Source: Ectothiorhodospira haloalkaliphila ATCC 51935 (GTDB lineage: Bacteria > Pseudomonadota > Gammaproteobacteria > Ectothiorhodospirales > Ectothiorhodospiraceae). From it: a DNA stretch of 64,000 nt. The notes beneath the pieces are model-generated. The model did no database searches. It was given only the letters and a program-made list of their open reading frames with translations, and was not told the DNA's origin. Shown one piece after another: positions 8,373 to 17,329 of this stretch. The position numbers and the translations under genes are program-made. Each line of letters starts with the position of its first letter. Position 1 is the first letter of the stretch. The stretch covers positions 1,286,311 through 1,350,310 of the forward strand of contig NZ_KK214998.1 in the NCBI RefSeq assembly GCF_000633935.1, in the 5' to 3' direction.

Positions 8373-10211
8373 ATGCAAGAGATTGCCTTCACCCCCCAGA
8401 TGATGGTGGTGCTGGGCCTGCTCGGCCTCACCATCGTGCTCTTCGTCACCGAGGTGGTGCGCATCGATGTGGCCGCTGTGTCCATCATGGTACTGCTGGG
8501 ACTGCTCAGCCTGGTGCCGGGTCTGGAGTCCATCAGTGATCCGCACCGGCTCTTCGATGGCTTCGCCAGTAATGCGGTCATCTCCATCATCGCCGTCATG
8601 ATCATCGGCGCCGGGCTGGACAAGACCGGCATCATGTCCCGGGTGGCCGGCCTCATCATGCGCTCGGGCGGCACCACGGAGAAACGCGTGGTTCCCATGA
8701 TCTCGGGCACCGTGGGGGTGATCTCCAGCTTCATGCAGAACGTGGGGGCTGCGGCCCTGTTCCTGCCCGTGGTCTCGCGCATCAGTGCCCGCACCGGACT
8801 GAAAATGTCCCGCCTGCTGATGCCCATGGGGTTCTGCGCCATCCTGGGCGGGACGATCACCATGGTGGGGTCCAGCCCGCTCATTCTGCTCAACGACCTG
8901 CTACCGGAGGGCATGGAGCCCTTTGGTCTGTTCGACGTCACCCCCATCGGCCTGGCCCTGGTGGCCACGGGCATCCTGTATTTCGTGCTGCTGGGCCGCT
9001 TCGTATTGCCGGTCACCAAGGGCGAGCAGCCCACCGCCGAGAGCACCGAGGAATACTTCCAGCGTGTTTACGGGCTGGATTTCGTCATCCGCGAGGTGCG
9101 CCTGGAGGACCACAACGGCCTGGCCGGACGCACCGTGGGCGAACTGGAGGCCGAGTACCCGGTCATCGTCATCGGCGCCTTCATGAACGGGGAACTGCGG
9201 GTAGGGCCATGGAGCGGCCTGGTGCTGGAGCCCAACGCCCACCTGGCCCTGCTGGGTCGCCACGAGGCCCTGGAATCCTTTGCCGCCCGTAGCGCCAATC
9301 CCCTCAAGGACCGACTGGACGTCTTTGGTGATGCCCTGGCGCCCAACCAATCGGGCATTGCCGAGGTGGTGCTGCCGCCCGGCTCGGAGCTCATCGGCAA
9401 GAAGGTCACCGACATTGCCATGCGCAAGACCTATGGTCTCTCGGTGCTGGGTATCCACAGGGGCGAGGAGACCATCCGCAGCGGCGTACGTGAAGTCCCC
9501 CTGCTGGCGGGCGACACCCTTGTCTGCCACTGTCGCTGGGATTCCCTGGCAGATATCGAGAAGAACCGTGATTTCGTGGTGATCACCAGCGAGTATCCCC
9601 GCGAGGAGTTGCGCCCGCAGAAGGTACCCTTTGCCCTCACCTTCTTCCTCATCGCTCTGGCGCTGATACTGTTCACCGATCTGCGTCTGTCGGTAGCCCT
9701 GCTGGTGGGTGCCGTGGGCATGATCCTGAGCGGTGTGCTGAGCATGGACGAAGCCTACAAGGCCGTGAGCTGGAAGACGGTGTTCCTGCTGGCCAGCCTC
9801 ATCCCCCTGGGCGCTGCCGTGGAGCAGACCGGCACCGCCGCCTGGATCGCCCATCAGACCCTGACCTACCTGGGGCAGGTGTCCCCCTGGGTGCTGCAGG
9901 GCACCCTGGCCATCCTGGCCACCTTCTTCACGCTGGTGATGTCCAATGTGGGCGCCACTGTACTGCTGGTGCCCCTGGCCGTGAGCATTGCGGTGGCGGC
10001 CCAGGGCATGGGCATGGACGCGGATCCCAGGGTGTTCGCACTGACGGTGGCCATCGCCACCTCCAACTCCTTCCTCATCCCCACGCACCAGGTCAATGCC
10101 CTGATCATGGGCCCCGGCGGCTACCGCGTGAAGGACTTCATGAAGGCCGGCGGCATCATGACGGTGCTGTTCCTGATCGTATCGCTGGTCATGCTCAATC
10201 TGGTTTTTTAG
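8373..10211 (+). CDS. SLC13/DASS-type anion transporter with two TrkA-C domains
   Basis: 612 residues. Membrane segments at the N-terminus (ISIIAVMIIGAGLDKTG, SSFMQNVGAAALFLPV) and C-terminus (TLVMSNVGATVLLVPLAVSIA, NSFLIPTHQVNALIMGPGGY) carry the paired SNT-like loops of the divalent anion/Na+ symporter family. Two RCK_C/TrkA-C regulatory domains (about residues 230-310 and 325-410) lie in the central cytoplasmic loop. Likely substrates are sulfate or dicarboxylates; the sequence does not decide. No ribosome binding site precedes the ATG at 8373, but the start gives the normal first helix. Confidence 0.85.
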   Translation: MQEIAFTPQMMVVLGLLGLTIVLFVTEVVRIDVAAVSIMVLLGLLSLVPGLESISDPHRLFDGFASNAVISIIAVMIIGAGLDKTGIMSRVAGLIMRSGGTTEKRVVPMISGTVGVISSFMQNVGAAALFLPVVSRISARTGLKMSRLLMPMGFCAILGGTITMVGSSPLILLNDLLPEGMEPFGLFDVTPIGLALVATGILYFVLLGRFVLPVTKGEQPTAESTEEYFQRVYGLDFVIREVRLEDHNGLAGRTVGELEAEYPVIVIGAFMNGELRVGPWSGLVLEPNAHLALLGRHEALESFAARSANPLKDRLDVFGDALAPNQSGIAEVVLPPGSELIGKKVTDIAMRKTYGLSVLGIHRGEETIRSGVREVPLLAGDTLVCHCRWDSLADIEKNRDFVVITSEYPREELRPQKVPFALTFFLIALALILFTDLRLSVALLVGAVGMILSGVLSMDEAYKAVSWKTVFLLASLIPLGAAVEQTGTAAWIAHQTLTYLGQVSPWVLQGTLAILATFFTLVMSNVGATVLLVPLAVSIAVAAQGMGMDADPRVFALTVAIATSNSFLIPTHQVNALIMGPGGYRVKDFMKAGGIMTVLFLIVSLVMLNLVF

Positions 10212-10257
10212 TCCATTTACCTACACACTATAGAGCTGACCGGCATAAAGATTCCGA

Positions 10258-10279
10258 TCCCCCGGCCAGGACCGGGGGA
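10258..10279. terminator. Stem-loop between the transporter and prkB
   Basis: Perfect 8-bp arms TCCCCCGG (10258-10265) and CCGGGGGA (10272-10279) with a 6-base loop. No T run follows, so it is a weak terminator at best; it could also be part of the prkB leader. Confidence 0.35.
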
Positions 10280-10331
10280 CATATAACCAAACCTTAGCCA
10301 TCAACCATCAAGCCATGAAGGAGTCAAACCC

Positions 10332-11222
10332 ATGTCCAGGAAACACCCGATTGTGGCCGTCACCGGTTCATCCGGCGCAGGCACCTCCACTGTCAAGAAC
10401 GCCTTCGAGCACATCTTCCGCCGCGAACACATCAACCCGGTGATCATCGAAGGCGACAGCTTCCACCGCTACAATCGGGTGGAGATGAAGCAGGCCATGA
10501 AGGAGGCCGCCGCCCAGGGCAACAACCACTTCAGCCACTTCGGCCCGGAAGCCAATCTGTTCGACAAACTCGAGGAGATGTTCAAGACCTACGGCGAAAC
10601 CGGCGGTGGCAAGAAGCGCTACTACATCCATAATGAGGAAGAAGCGGACAACCACAACGGCCGCCTGGGCACCAGCCTCAAGGCCGGGGAGTTCACCCCC
10701 TGGGAAGACATTCCTGACGGCACCGACCTCATGTTCTACGAAGGGCTGCACGGTCTGGTGACCGATGGTGACGTGAGCGCCGCCCAGCACGTGGACCTGG
10801 GCATCGGCGTGGTTCCCATCGTCAACCTGGAATGGATCCAGAAGATCTTCCGCGACAACGCCGAGCGCGGCTACACCGCCGAGGCCATTGTCGACACCAT
10901 GCTGCGCCGCATGCCCGACTACGTGCACTACATCACGCCCCAGTTCTCCAAAACGGACATCAACTTCCAGCGCGTGCCCATGGTGGACACCTCCAACCCC
11001 TTCATCGCCCGCGACATCCCCACGCCGGACGAGAGCATGGTGGTGATCCGCTTCCGCGATCCCAAGAAGTTCGGTGTGGATTTTCCCTACCTGCTGAACA
11101 TGCTGCATGACTCCTTCATGTCGCGCCGCAACACCATTGTTGTCCCTGGCGGCAAGATGGGCCTGGCCATGGAGGTGATCCTCGCCCCCATCATCGCCGG
11201 CATGCTGGAGAAGCGGCGCTGA
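10332..11222 (+). CDS. prkB: Phosphoribulokinase (proteobacterial class I)
   Basis: 296 residues. Phosphorylates ribulose-5-phosphate to the RuBisCO substrate, the committing step of the Calvin cycle. Walker A GSSGAGTST at residues 12-20, then VIIEGDSFHRYNRVEM, the substrate region MFYEGLHGL and PQFSKTDINFQRVPMVDTSNPF match the octameric, NADH-activated proteobacterial type. GAAGGAG precedes the ATG. No RuBisCO gene is in the window, so the kinase stands apart from the cbb operon. With bchE it indicates photoautotrophy. Confidence 0.95.
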   Translation: MSRKHPIVAVTGSSGAGTSTVKNAFEHIFRREHINPVIIEGDSFHRYNRVEMKQAMKEAAAQGNNHFSHFGPEANLFDKLEEMFKTYGETGGGKKRYYIHNEEEADNHNGRLGTSLKAGEFTPWEDIPDGTDLMFYEGLHGLVTDGDVSAAQHVDLGIGVVPIVNLEWIQKIFRDNAERGYTAEAIVDTMLRRMPDYVHYITPQFSKTDINFQRVPMVDTSNPFIARDIPTPDESMVVIRFRDPKKFGVDFPYLLNMLHDSFMSRRNTIVVPGGKMGLAMEVILAPIIAGMLEKRR

Positions 11223-11299
11223 GGTTTCGGGGGCCATCCGTCCGTCCCCCTGGGAACCCATGGCTGTACTTCCCCTTTCCTTGAGGGATGTCGGGGTTC

Positions 11300-11385
11300 G
11301 TGGGAGCGGGCCTGCCCGCGAATGGGATTGGCGGCGAGGTTGACCTTCTTGCCCTCAGCCCTTCGCGGCCAAGGGCCGCTCCCAC
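11300..11385. repeat. REP-like palindromic element
   Basis: Outer arms GTGGGAGCGG (11300-11309) and CCGCTCCCAC (11376-11385) are perfectly inverted, with CGGGCCTGCCCG and GCGGCCAAGGGCCGC inside. It looks like the gammaproteobacterial REP/BIME family (GTGGGAGCGG...TTCGCGGC). A related half-element lies at 21617-21648. It fills most of the 280-base gap between prkB and the aldo/keto reductase gene. Confidence 0.7.
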
Positions 11386-11502
11386 GGGGGCTCCTGCGGG
11401 GGTTGTTCCCGGGAGTTCCCGTGGGGTTGTCCGGGGGGCTGGATTTATTCGGGCGGGGGCCGGGTTGTATCCTTCCGGGTTCACGCATCGCGGGAGAAGA
11501 TC

Positions 11503-12537
11503 ATGCAGACCAAGCCACTGGGACGTTCCGGCATCCAGGTGAGCACCCTGTGCCTGGGCACCATGACCTGGGGCGAACAGAACACCGAGGCCGAGGCCCA
11601 CAGCCAGCTGGACATGGCCGTGGAGCGGGGCATCAACTTCATCGACGCGGCCGAGATGTACCCCGTTCCCCCCAAGGCCGAGACCCAGGGCCTCACCGAG
11701 CAGTACCTGGGCACCTGGCTGGCCCGTCGTGGCCGGCGGGACGACCTGGTGATCGCTTCCAAGGCATCAGGCCCCAGCGAGAACTTCAGCCACATCCGCG
11801 GCGGACCGCAACTGGACCGCCCGCACCTGGAACAGGCCCTGCACGACAGCCTGCAACGGCTGCAGACGGACTACCTGGACCTGTATCAGATCCATTGGCC
11901 CTCACGCCCCACCAACTACTTTGGCCAACTGGGCTATCGGCACCAGGACGACGCCGGCGCCACCCCCATTGCCGAAACCCTGGAAGTGCTGGCCGATTTC
12001 GTGCGCGCCGGCAAGGTGCGCACCATCGGCATCTCCAACGAGACCCCCTGGGGTCTGATGGAATACCTGCGCCTGGCAGAGCAGGCCGACCTGCCCCGTG
12101 TGGTTTCCATCCAGAACCCCTACAACCTGCTCAACCGCAGCTTCGAGGTGGGTCTGGCGGAAATGGCCATACGCGAAAACGTGGGCCTGCTGGCCTACTC
12201 ACCCATGGCCTTCGGAGCCCTGAGCGGCAAATACCTGGACGACGCCCCACCGGACGGACGCATCACCCTGTATTCGCGTTTCGTGCGCTACTCCGGCGAG
12301 ACTGGCGTGGCCGCCACCCGCGAATATGCCGACATCGCCCGACGCCACGGCCTGAGCCCGGCCCAGATGTCCCTGGCCTTCGTGAACGCCCAGCCCTTCC
12401 TCACCAGCAACATCATTGGTGCCACCAAGCTGTCTCAATTGGAGGAGAATCTCGATAGCCTGGAGGTCTCATTGAGTGAGGCGGTGCTGGAAGAAATCGA
12501 AGCCGTGCACGAAAGATATCCTGTTCCGTGCCCCTGA
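11503..12537 (+). CDS. Aldo/keto reductase (Tas-like)
   Basis: 344 residues. NADPH-dependent TIM-barrel oxidoreductase. The catalytic tetrad is visible: Asp and Tyr in FIDAAEMYPVPPK, Lys in VIASKASG and His in YQIHWPSRP. The first strand is LGRSGIQVSTLCLGTMTWG, and the C-terminal cofactor-binding stretch is TSNIIGATKLSQLEENL. The insert after the Tyr and the total length match the Tas group of general aldo/keto reductases; the substrate is unknown. GGGAGAAG precedes the ATG. Confidence 0.92.
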   Translation: MQTKPLGRSGIQVSTLCLGTMTWGEQNTEAEAHSQLDMAVERGINFIDAAEMYPVPPKAETQGLTEQYLGTWLARRGRRDDLVIASKASGPSENFSHIRGGPQLDRPHLEQALHDSLQRLQTDYLDLYQIHWPSRPTNYFGQLGYRHQDDAGATPIAETLEVLADFVRAGKVRTIGISNETPWGLMEYLRLAEQADLPRVVSIQNPYNLLNRSFEVGLAEMAIRENVGLLAYSPMAFGALSGKYLDDAPPDGRITLYSRFVRYSGETGVAATREYADIARRHGLSPAQMSLAFVNAQPFLTSNIIGATKLSQLEENLDSLEVSLSEAVLEEIEAVHERYPVPCP

Positions 12538-12550
12538 TTGAGCACGCCCA

Positions 12551-12586
12551 CCCTCACCCCAAACCCTCTCCCGCCAGCGGGAGAGG
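12551..12586 (+). repeat. Dispersed palindromic repeat, copy 1
   Basis: Begins CCCTCACCCC, then the stem CCTCTCCCG (12565-12573), loop CCAG and CGGGAGAGG (12578-12586). It shares its sequence with 13181-13218 and, inverted, 17338-17371. It lies directly before the ribosome binding site of the next gene. Confidence 0.8.
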
Positions 12587-12601
12587 AGCAAGGAGAACCC
12601 C

Positions 12602-13159
12602 ATGGCCAGAACCGAATCCCGAATGATCGACCTGGGCACCCGCGCCCCCGACTTCAGCCTGCCCGACCCGTCCACCGGCAAGACCGTTTCCCTGGATGAC
12701 TTTCCCCAAGCCAAGGGCTATGTGATCGCCTTCATCTGCAACCACTGCCCCTTCGTGCAACTCATCCGCCACGAATTCGCCCGCTTCGGCCGTGAATACA
12801 CCGACAAGGGGCTGGCCGTCATCGCCATCAACGCCAACGACGCAGACAATTTCCCGGAAGACAGCCCGGAAAAGATGCAGGACGACGCCCGCCGCTTTGG
12901 CTACACCTTCCCGTATCTGTTCGACGAGACCCAGGAGGTGGCCAAGGCCTATGACGCCGCCTGCACGCCGGACTTCTACCTCTTCGACGCCGACCGCAAG
13001 CTGGTTTACCGAGGCCAGTTCGACGACTGCCGCCCCGGCAGCGACGTCCCCGTCACCGGCAAGGACCTGCGCGCCGCCGCCGACGCCCTGCTCGAAGGCC
13101 AGCCCATCCCCCAGGACCAGAAACCCAGCCTCGGCTGCAACATCAAGTGGAAGGAGTAA
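12602..13159 (+). CDS. Thioredoxin-fold AhpC/TSA-like protein
   Basis: 185 residues. Thioredoxin-like fold (GTRAPDFSLPDPSTG, then VIAFICNHCPFVQ and AACTPDFYLFD). The redox motif CNHCP replaces WCGPC. This group of cytoplasmic 'thioredoxin family' proteins is common in proteobacteria and ends, as here, in QKPSLGCNIKWK. A peroxide- or disulfide-reducing role is likely, the partner unknown. AAGGAG precedes the ATG. The gene is flanked on both sides by copies of the same palindromic repeat. Confidence 0.85.
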   Translation: MARTESRMIDLGTRAPDFSLPDPSTGKTVSLDDFPQAKGYVIAFICNHCPFVQLIRHEFARFGREYTDKGLAVIAINANDADNFPEDSPEKMQDDARRFGYTFPYLFDETQEVAKAYDAACTPDFYLFDADRKLVYRGQFDDCRPGSDVPVTGKDLRAAADALLEGQPIPQDQKPSLGCNIKWKE

Positions 13160-13180
13160 GGGCAGATCCGCGCCACCCCG

Positions 13181-13218
13181 CCCTCACCCCAACCCCTCTC
13201 CCGCCAGCGGGAGAGGGG
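13181..13218 (+). repeat. Dispersed palindromic repeat, copy 2
   Basis: CCCTCACCCCAA, then a perfect 11-bp stem CCCCTCTCCCG (13193-13203), loop CCAG, CGGGAGAGGGG (13208-13218). Placed 22 bases after the thioredoxin-fold gene; it may help end its transcript. Confidence 0.8.
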
Positions 13219-13276
13219 CTTTGGCCGCAGCGATGAATTCATGGCGCCCTGCAACCAAAAGCCGCTGGAGTCACAA

Positions 13277-13392
13277 GATGTCCTCGGGGGCGGGTGCCTG
13301 GGAGCGGGTGTTCGCCGCATGGATGCGGCGGTCAAGCCTACAGGGACGTATTCACGGCGTCCCGCGGACAGGCACCCGCCCCCGAGGACATC
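13277..13392. repeat. Nested palindromic element (24-bp perfect arms)
   Basis: The arms 13277-13300 and 13369-13392 are perfect 24-bp inverted repeats. Inside are two further hairpins: CGCCGCAT-GG-ATGCGGCG (13313-13330) and GGGACG-N9-CGTCCC (13343-13363). The whole would fold as a three-way junction. With repeat copy 2 it fills the 304-base gap between two convergent genes; no coding region is supported there. Confidence 0.8.
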
Positions 13393-13463
13393 GCTACCCT
13401 GATGCCAAACCCAGGCACAGGCACCCCACGGCACACCATAAAGCAAAGCAAACAAAACCAGAC

Positions 13464-14393
13464 TCAGTGCCCGATCAACGCATCCAGATGCACACAGGCC
13501 GACCGCCCCAGGGCTGACAGGGCATACCCCCCCTCCAGGCAGGACACCAGCCGCCCCTTCCCATGCCGCTTGGCCACCGCCTTCAACTCACGGGTCACCC
13601 AGGCGTAGTCATCTTCCACCAGGCGAAAGTCCGCCATATCCTCTTCCCGATGACCATCAAAACCCGCCGAAATCATGATCAACTGCGGCCGGAAGGCCTC
13701 CAGCGCCGGCAACCAGTGACCCTGCACCGCATCCCGGAACTCCTTGCCCGTCACCCCCCGTGTCAAAGGCACATTCACCAGATGCGGCGAATCCACCGCC
13801 TCACCGGTATGGGGGTAAAAAGGATGCTGGAAGGTGGAACAGAACAACACCCGCGGCTCGTCACGGAAAATATCCTCCGTGCCGTTGCCATGGTGGACAT
13901 CGAAATCCACCACCGCCACCCGCTCCAGCCCATACTGTGCCAGAGCATGGGCCGCCCCCACCGCCACATTGTTGAAGATACAGAACCCCATGGCCCGCGC
14001 CCGCTCCGCGTGATGCCCCGGCGGACGCACACTGCAAAAGGCACTGCTGACCTCGCCGGACATCACCAGGTCCACCCCCAGGACCGCTGCACCGGCCGCC
14101 CTCCGGGCCGCCTGCAGGGTGTGCTCCGTCATCACCGTATCGCCTTCGTCCAGGCACACCATGTCGTCCGGTCCGGGCGCGGACGATTCCACATAGTCCA
14201 CGTAATCCGCTGTATGCACCCGCAGCAACTGCTCGCGCGTCACCAGTGGTGCATCATAATGGCTCAGCAGCATGCTGATCCCCGAGGCCAGCATTCGATC
14301 GTCAACGGCCGAAAGACGTTCGGGCACCTCTGGATGGTGGATGGCCACACGGTGCAGACTGCAATCATGATGCGTGATGAAGGCGATGGTCAT
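13464..14393 (-). CDS. HDAC-family deacetylase (AcuC/HdaH type)
   Basis: 309 residues. Zn-dependent arginase/deacetylase fold. Motifs: HPEVPERL at the entry, RPPGHHAERARAMGFCIFNNVAVGA, the metal ligands in VVDFDVHHGNGTEDIF, and ISAGFDGHREE. It may deacetylate lysines (as AcuC does for acetyl-CoA synthetase) or acetylpolyamines. Start at 14393 because AAGGAG lies 8 bases before it; an upstream ATG (14417) would put this site in the coding region. It is divergent, 173 bases apart, from a Pat-like acetyltransferase, which favours protein lysine deacetylation. Confidence 0.88.
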   Translation of the reverse strand: MTIAFITHHDCSLHRVAIHHPEVPERLSAVDDRMLASGISMLLSHYDAPLVTREQLLRVHTADYVDYVESSAPGPDDMVCLDEGDTVMTEHTLQAARRAAGAAVLGVDLVMSGEVSSAFCSVRPPGHHAERARAMGFCIFNNVAVGAAHALAQYGLERVAVVDFDVHHGNGTEDIFRDEPRVLFCSTFQHPFYPHTGEAVDSPHLVNVPLTRGVTGKEFRDAVQGHWLPALEAFRPQLIMISAGFDGHREEDMADFRLVEDDYAWVTRELKAVAKRHGKGRLVSCLEGGYALSALGRSACVHLDALIGH

Positions 14394-14566
14394 GGGCGCA
14401 ACTCCTTGGACTTTCACCCATGGTAACGCGAAGCGCGAAAAGACGAGATAGGCTCAAGCGATTTCGTTTGTTCGGGCCATGGGTCCCCAAGCGGTTTCGC
14501 CGCACCGCAGCATCACCCATACTATACTCAGAGAGAATCTCTAAGGGGGCGATCAGCAGCACAATC

Positions 14567-17248
14567 ATGGGACCACATTTCCTCAACCGAATTTTCGCAC
14601 CACGCAGCATCGCCGTGATCGGTGCCACCGAAAGAACCAATGCCCTGGGAAGCCTGGTGTTTGCCAACCTGGTGGATGCCGGCTTCAAGGGCGAGCTGTA
14701 TGCGGTGAATCCCAAGCATGACAAGGTGCACGGACGCCGCTGCTATCCCGATGTGGAGGCCATCGGACGGCCCGTGGAGTTGGCCGTGGTGGCCACGCCG
14801 GCACGCACCGTGCCCAACGTCCTGCGCCACTGTGGCGAACATGGCGTGCGCGGCGCAGTAGTGCTCTCCGCCGGTTTCAGTGAATCCGGTCGGGCCGGCA
14901 AGCGCCTGGAAGAGGAGATCATGGAGATCTCCCGGGAATACGACCTGCGCCTGATCGGCCCCAACTGTCTGGGCGTGATGAGGCCGGGGCGTGGGCTCAA
15001 CGCCACCTTCAGCAAGAACAAGGCCCTGCCGGGGAATCTGGCATTGGTGTCGCAATCCGGCGCCATCTGCACAGCCATCCTGGACTGGGCCGAGAGCCAG
15101 GAGATCGGCTTTTCTGCCGTGGCCTCCATGGGCGATGCCTCTGATGTGGATTTCGGCGACGTGCTGGATTATCTGGCCCTGGACCGGGAAACCCGCAGCA
15201 TCCTGCTCTACGTGGAAGGCATTCACAACGCCCGGCGTTTCATGAGCGGCCTGCGTGCGGCGGCGCGCATGAAACCGGTGATCGTCATCAAATCGGGTCG
15301 CCATGCAGAAGGCTCCCGGGCAGCCATGTCCCATACCGGCTCCCTGGTGGGCGCCGACGATGTGTTCGACGCCGCCCTGGAGCGTGCCGGCGGTGTGCGG
15401 GCCATGACCATCCAGCAGCTATTCTCCGCGGCCCGTATCCTCTCCAGCGGTTACCGGGTGGAGGGCAACCGCCTGGCCATCATCACCAATGCCGGCGGCC
15501 CCGGCGTCATGGCCACCGACCGGGCCGTGGAACTGGACGTCAACATGGCCCGCTTCAGTACCGAGACCATGGACAAGCTCAACAAGGCCTTGCCGGAGCA
15601 ATGGTCCCACGGCAATCCCGTGGACATCCTGGGGGATGCCGATGCGGAGCGTTTCGAAAACGCCATGACCGCCTGCCTGGAAGACAGCGGCGTGGATGCC
15701 TCCATCGTCATGCTCACCCCCCAGGCCATGACCGACCCACTGGCCGTGGCCGAGGTGACCTCCCGGATCGCCAAAAAGGTGAAGAAACCCGTGCTCGGAT
15801 GCTGGATGGGGGATATCCAGGTACGCGAGGGGCGGGATCATCTCACCCGTGAACGCCTGCCCCATTTCACCACCCCCGAAGCCTCGGTGGAGGGGTTCGC
15901 CTACCTGGCGGCACACAAGCGCAACCAGCGCCTCCTGTTGCAGGTACCCAGCCCCCTCAGCGATCGTGGCCGCACCGATGTGCACGGCGCCCGGCTGATC
16001 ATCGAAGGCGCCCTCTCCGAGGGCCGCAAGCTGCTCAGCACCCTGGAGTCCAAGGCGGTGCTTTCGGCCTTCCGCATCCCGGTCACCCAGACCATGCGGG
16101 CCAACACCGCCGGCGAGGCCCTGGTGGCTGCAGGCACCGTGGGTTACCCGGTAGCCATGAAGATCGATTCTCCCGACATCACACACAAGTCCGACGTGCA
16201 GGGCGTGCGCCTGAACATCGCCAGCGCCGAATCCGTGCGCAGCGCCTTCCAGACCATGGTGGAGGACGCCCAGCGCCTGAAGCCCGGGGCGCGCATCAAT
16301 GGGGTGACCCTGGAGCGCATGCACCAGAGCACCTACGGGCGCGAACTCATGGTGGGTGTGCTGCGCGATCCGGTGTTCGGTCCGGTGATCAGCTTCGGTT
16401 CCGGGGGCACCTCGGTGGAGGTCATCAAGGACCGGGCCGTGGCCCTGCCGCCGCTCAACGAGGTGATCATCGAGGGCATGATCGCCCGCACCAAGGTGGC
16501 CAAGCTGCTCAAGGAATTCCGCAACATGCCGGCGGTGGACGAGCAGGCCCTGGAGCAGGTGCTGCTGAGGGTGTCGGAGATGGTCTGTGAACTGCCGGAG
16601 ATCCAGGAAATGGACATCAACCCGCTGATCGCCGACGATCGCGGTCTGGCGGCAGTGGATGCCCGCATCACCGTGAACTTCCCGCCGGTGATGCCGGATC
16701 GCTATGCCCACATGGCCATCCACCCCTACCCGGCCCACCTGGTCAACCAGTGGCAGTTACCCGATGGCACCAATCTGACCATTCGGCCGATCCGGCCGGA
16801 GGACGCAAAGATCGAACAGGAGTTCGTGCGCAACCTCTCGGCGGAGTCCCGTTACAACCGCTTCATGCAGGCCGTTCACGAACTCACCCCGCAGATGCTG
16901 GTGCGTTTCACCCAGATTGATTACGACCGGGAGATGGCCCTGATCGCCGTGCAGGAACGCCCCGACGGCTCCGAGTTGCAGGTGGCCGTGGCCCGTTACA
17001 CGGCCAACCCGGACCAGCAGAGTTGCGAGTTCGCCTTGGCGGTGGCCGACGAATGGCAGGGCCGGGGCGTGGGCTCACATCTGATGAACGAGCTCATGGA
17101 CGTGGCCCGTACCCGCGGCCTGCGCACCATGGAAGGCGATGTCCTCGCCCAGAACACCAACATGATGGCCCTGATGCACCGCCTGGGCTTCAGCTCCCGC
17201 AACAGCCGGGAGGACGAGGGCATCAAGCTGGTGACCAAGCGGTTGTAG
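14567..17248 (+). CDS. Pat-like acyl-CoA synthetase (NDP-forming) with GNAT acetyltransferase domain
   Basis: 893 residues. CoA-binding domain (RIFAPRSIAVIGATER), succinyl-CoA-ligase-like region (VSQSGAICTAILDWA; IITNAGGPGVMATD), ATP-grasp (VGYPVAMKIDSPDITHKSDVQGV, FGSGGTSVEVIKD) and a C-terminal GNAT domain (about residues 740-893; VADEWQGRGVGSHLMNELM). The architecture is that of Pat/YfiQ protein lysine acetyltransferases. Unlike E. coli YfiQ, which has Asn there, the site keeps His256 in AMSHTGSLVG, the phosphohistidine of ADP-forming acyl-CoA synthetases, so the ligase part may be active. Start at 14567 gives the conserved N-terminus; AAGGGGG is 18 bases away, too far to be ideal. Confidence 0.88.
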   Translation: MGPHFLNRIFAPRSIAVIGATERTNALGSLVFANLVDAGFKGELYAVNPKHDKVHGRRCYPDVEAIGRPVELAVVATPARTVPNVLRHCGEHGVRGAVVLSAGFSESGRAGKRLEEEIMEISREYDLRLIGPNCLGVMRPGRGLNATFSKNKALPGNLALVSQSGAICTAILDWAESQEIGFSAVASMGDASDVDFGDVLDYLALDRETRSILLYVEGIHNARRFMSGLRAAARMKPVIVIKSGRHAEGSRAAMSHTGSLVGADDVFDAALERAGGVRAMTIQQLFSAARILSSGYRVEGNRLAIITNAGGPGVMATDRAVELDVNMARFSTETMDKLNKALPEQWSHGNPVDILGDADAERFENAMTACLEDSGVDASIVMLTPQAMTDPLAVAEVTSRIAKKVKKPVLGCWMGDIQVREGRDHLTRERLPHFTTPEASVEGFAYLAAHKRNQRLLLQVPSPLSDRGRTDVHGARLIIEGALSEGRKLLSTLESKAVLSAFRIPVTQTMRANTAGEALVAAGTVGYPVAMKIDSPDITHKSDVQGVRLNIASAESVRSAFQTMVEDAQRLKPGARINGVTLERMHQSTYGRELMVGVLRDPVFGPVISFGSGGTSVEVIKDRAVALPPLNEVIIEGMIARTKVAKLLKEFRNMPAVDEQALEQVLLRVSEMVCELPEIQEMDINPLIADDRGLAAVDARITVNFPPVMPDRYAHMAIHPYPAHLVNQWQLPDGTNLTIRPIRPEDAKIEQEFVRNLSAESRYNRFMQAVHELTPQMLVRFTQIDYDREMALIAVQERPDGSELQVAVARYTANPDQQSCEFALAVADEWQGRGVGSHLMNELMDVARTRGLRTMEGDVLAQNTNMMALMHRLGFSSRNSREDEGIKLVTKRL

Positions 17249-17282
17249 GGGGCGGTGCCCGCCGCTCCCCTCATCCCCGACA

Positions 17283-17329
17283 TTCTCCCCCGAGGGGAGA
17301 AGGGAGATCCCTCCTGGAGGGGAAGGGAG
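17283..17329. terminator. Stem-loops between convergent pat-like and RND genes
   Basis: TTCTCCCC-CGA-GGGGAGAA (17283-17301) is a perfect 8-bp hairpin, followed by CCCTCC-T-GGAGGG. There is no T run, but the placement between convergent genes suits a bidirectional transcription end. Confidence 0.35.

Noticed and set aside
12792..13608. Open frames running through the repeat region (12792-13517, 13294-13608)
   Set aside because: They translate the palindromic repeats (HPNPSPASGRG) and are off-frame to the thioredoxin-fold gene.
14420..14566. 49-residue extension of the Pat-like protein
   Set aside because: Arg-rich, no binding site, and it covers the divergent promoter region; the conserved family start is at 14567.
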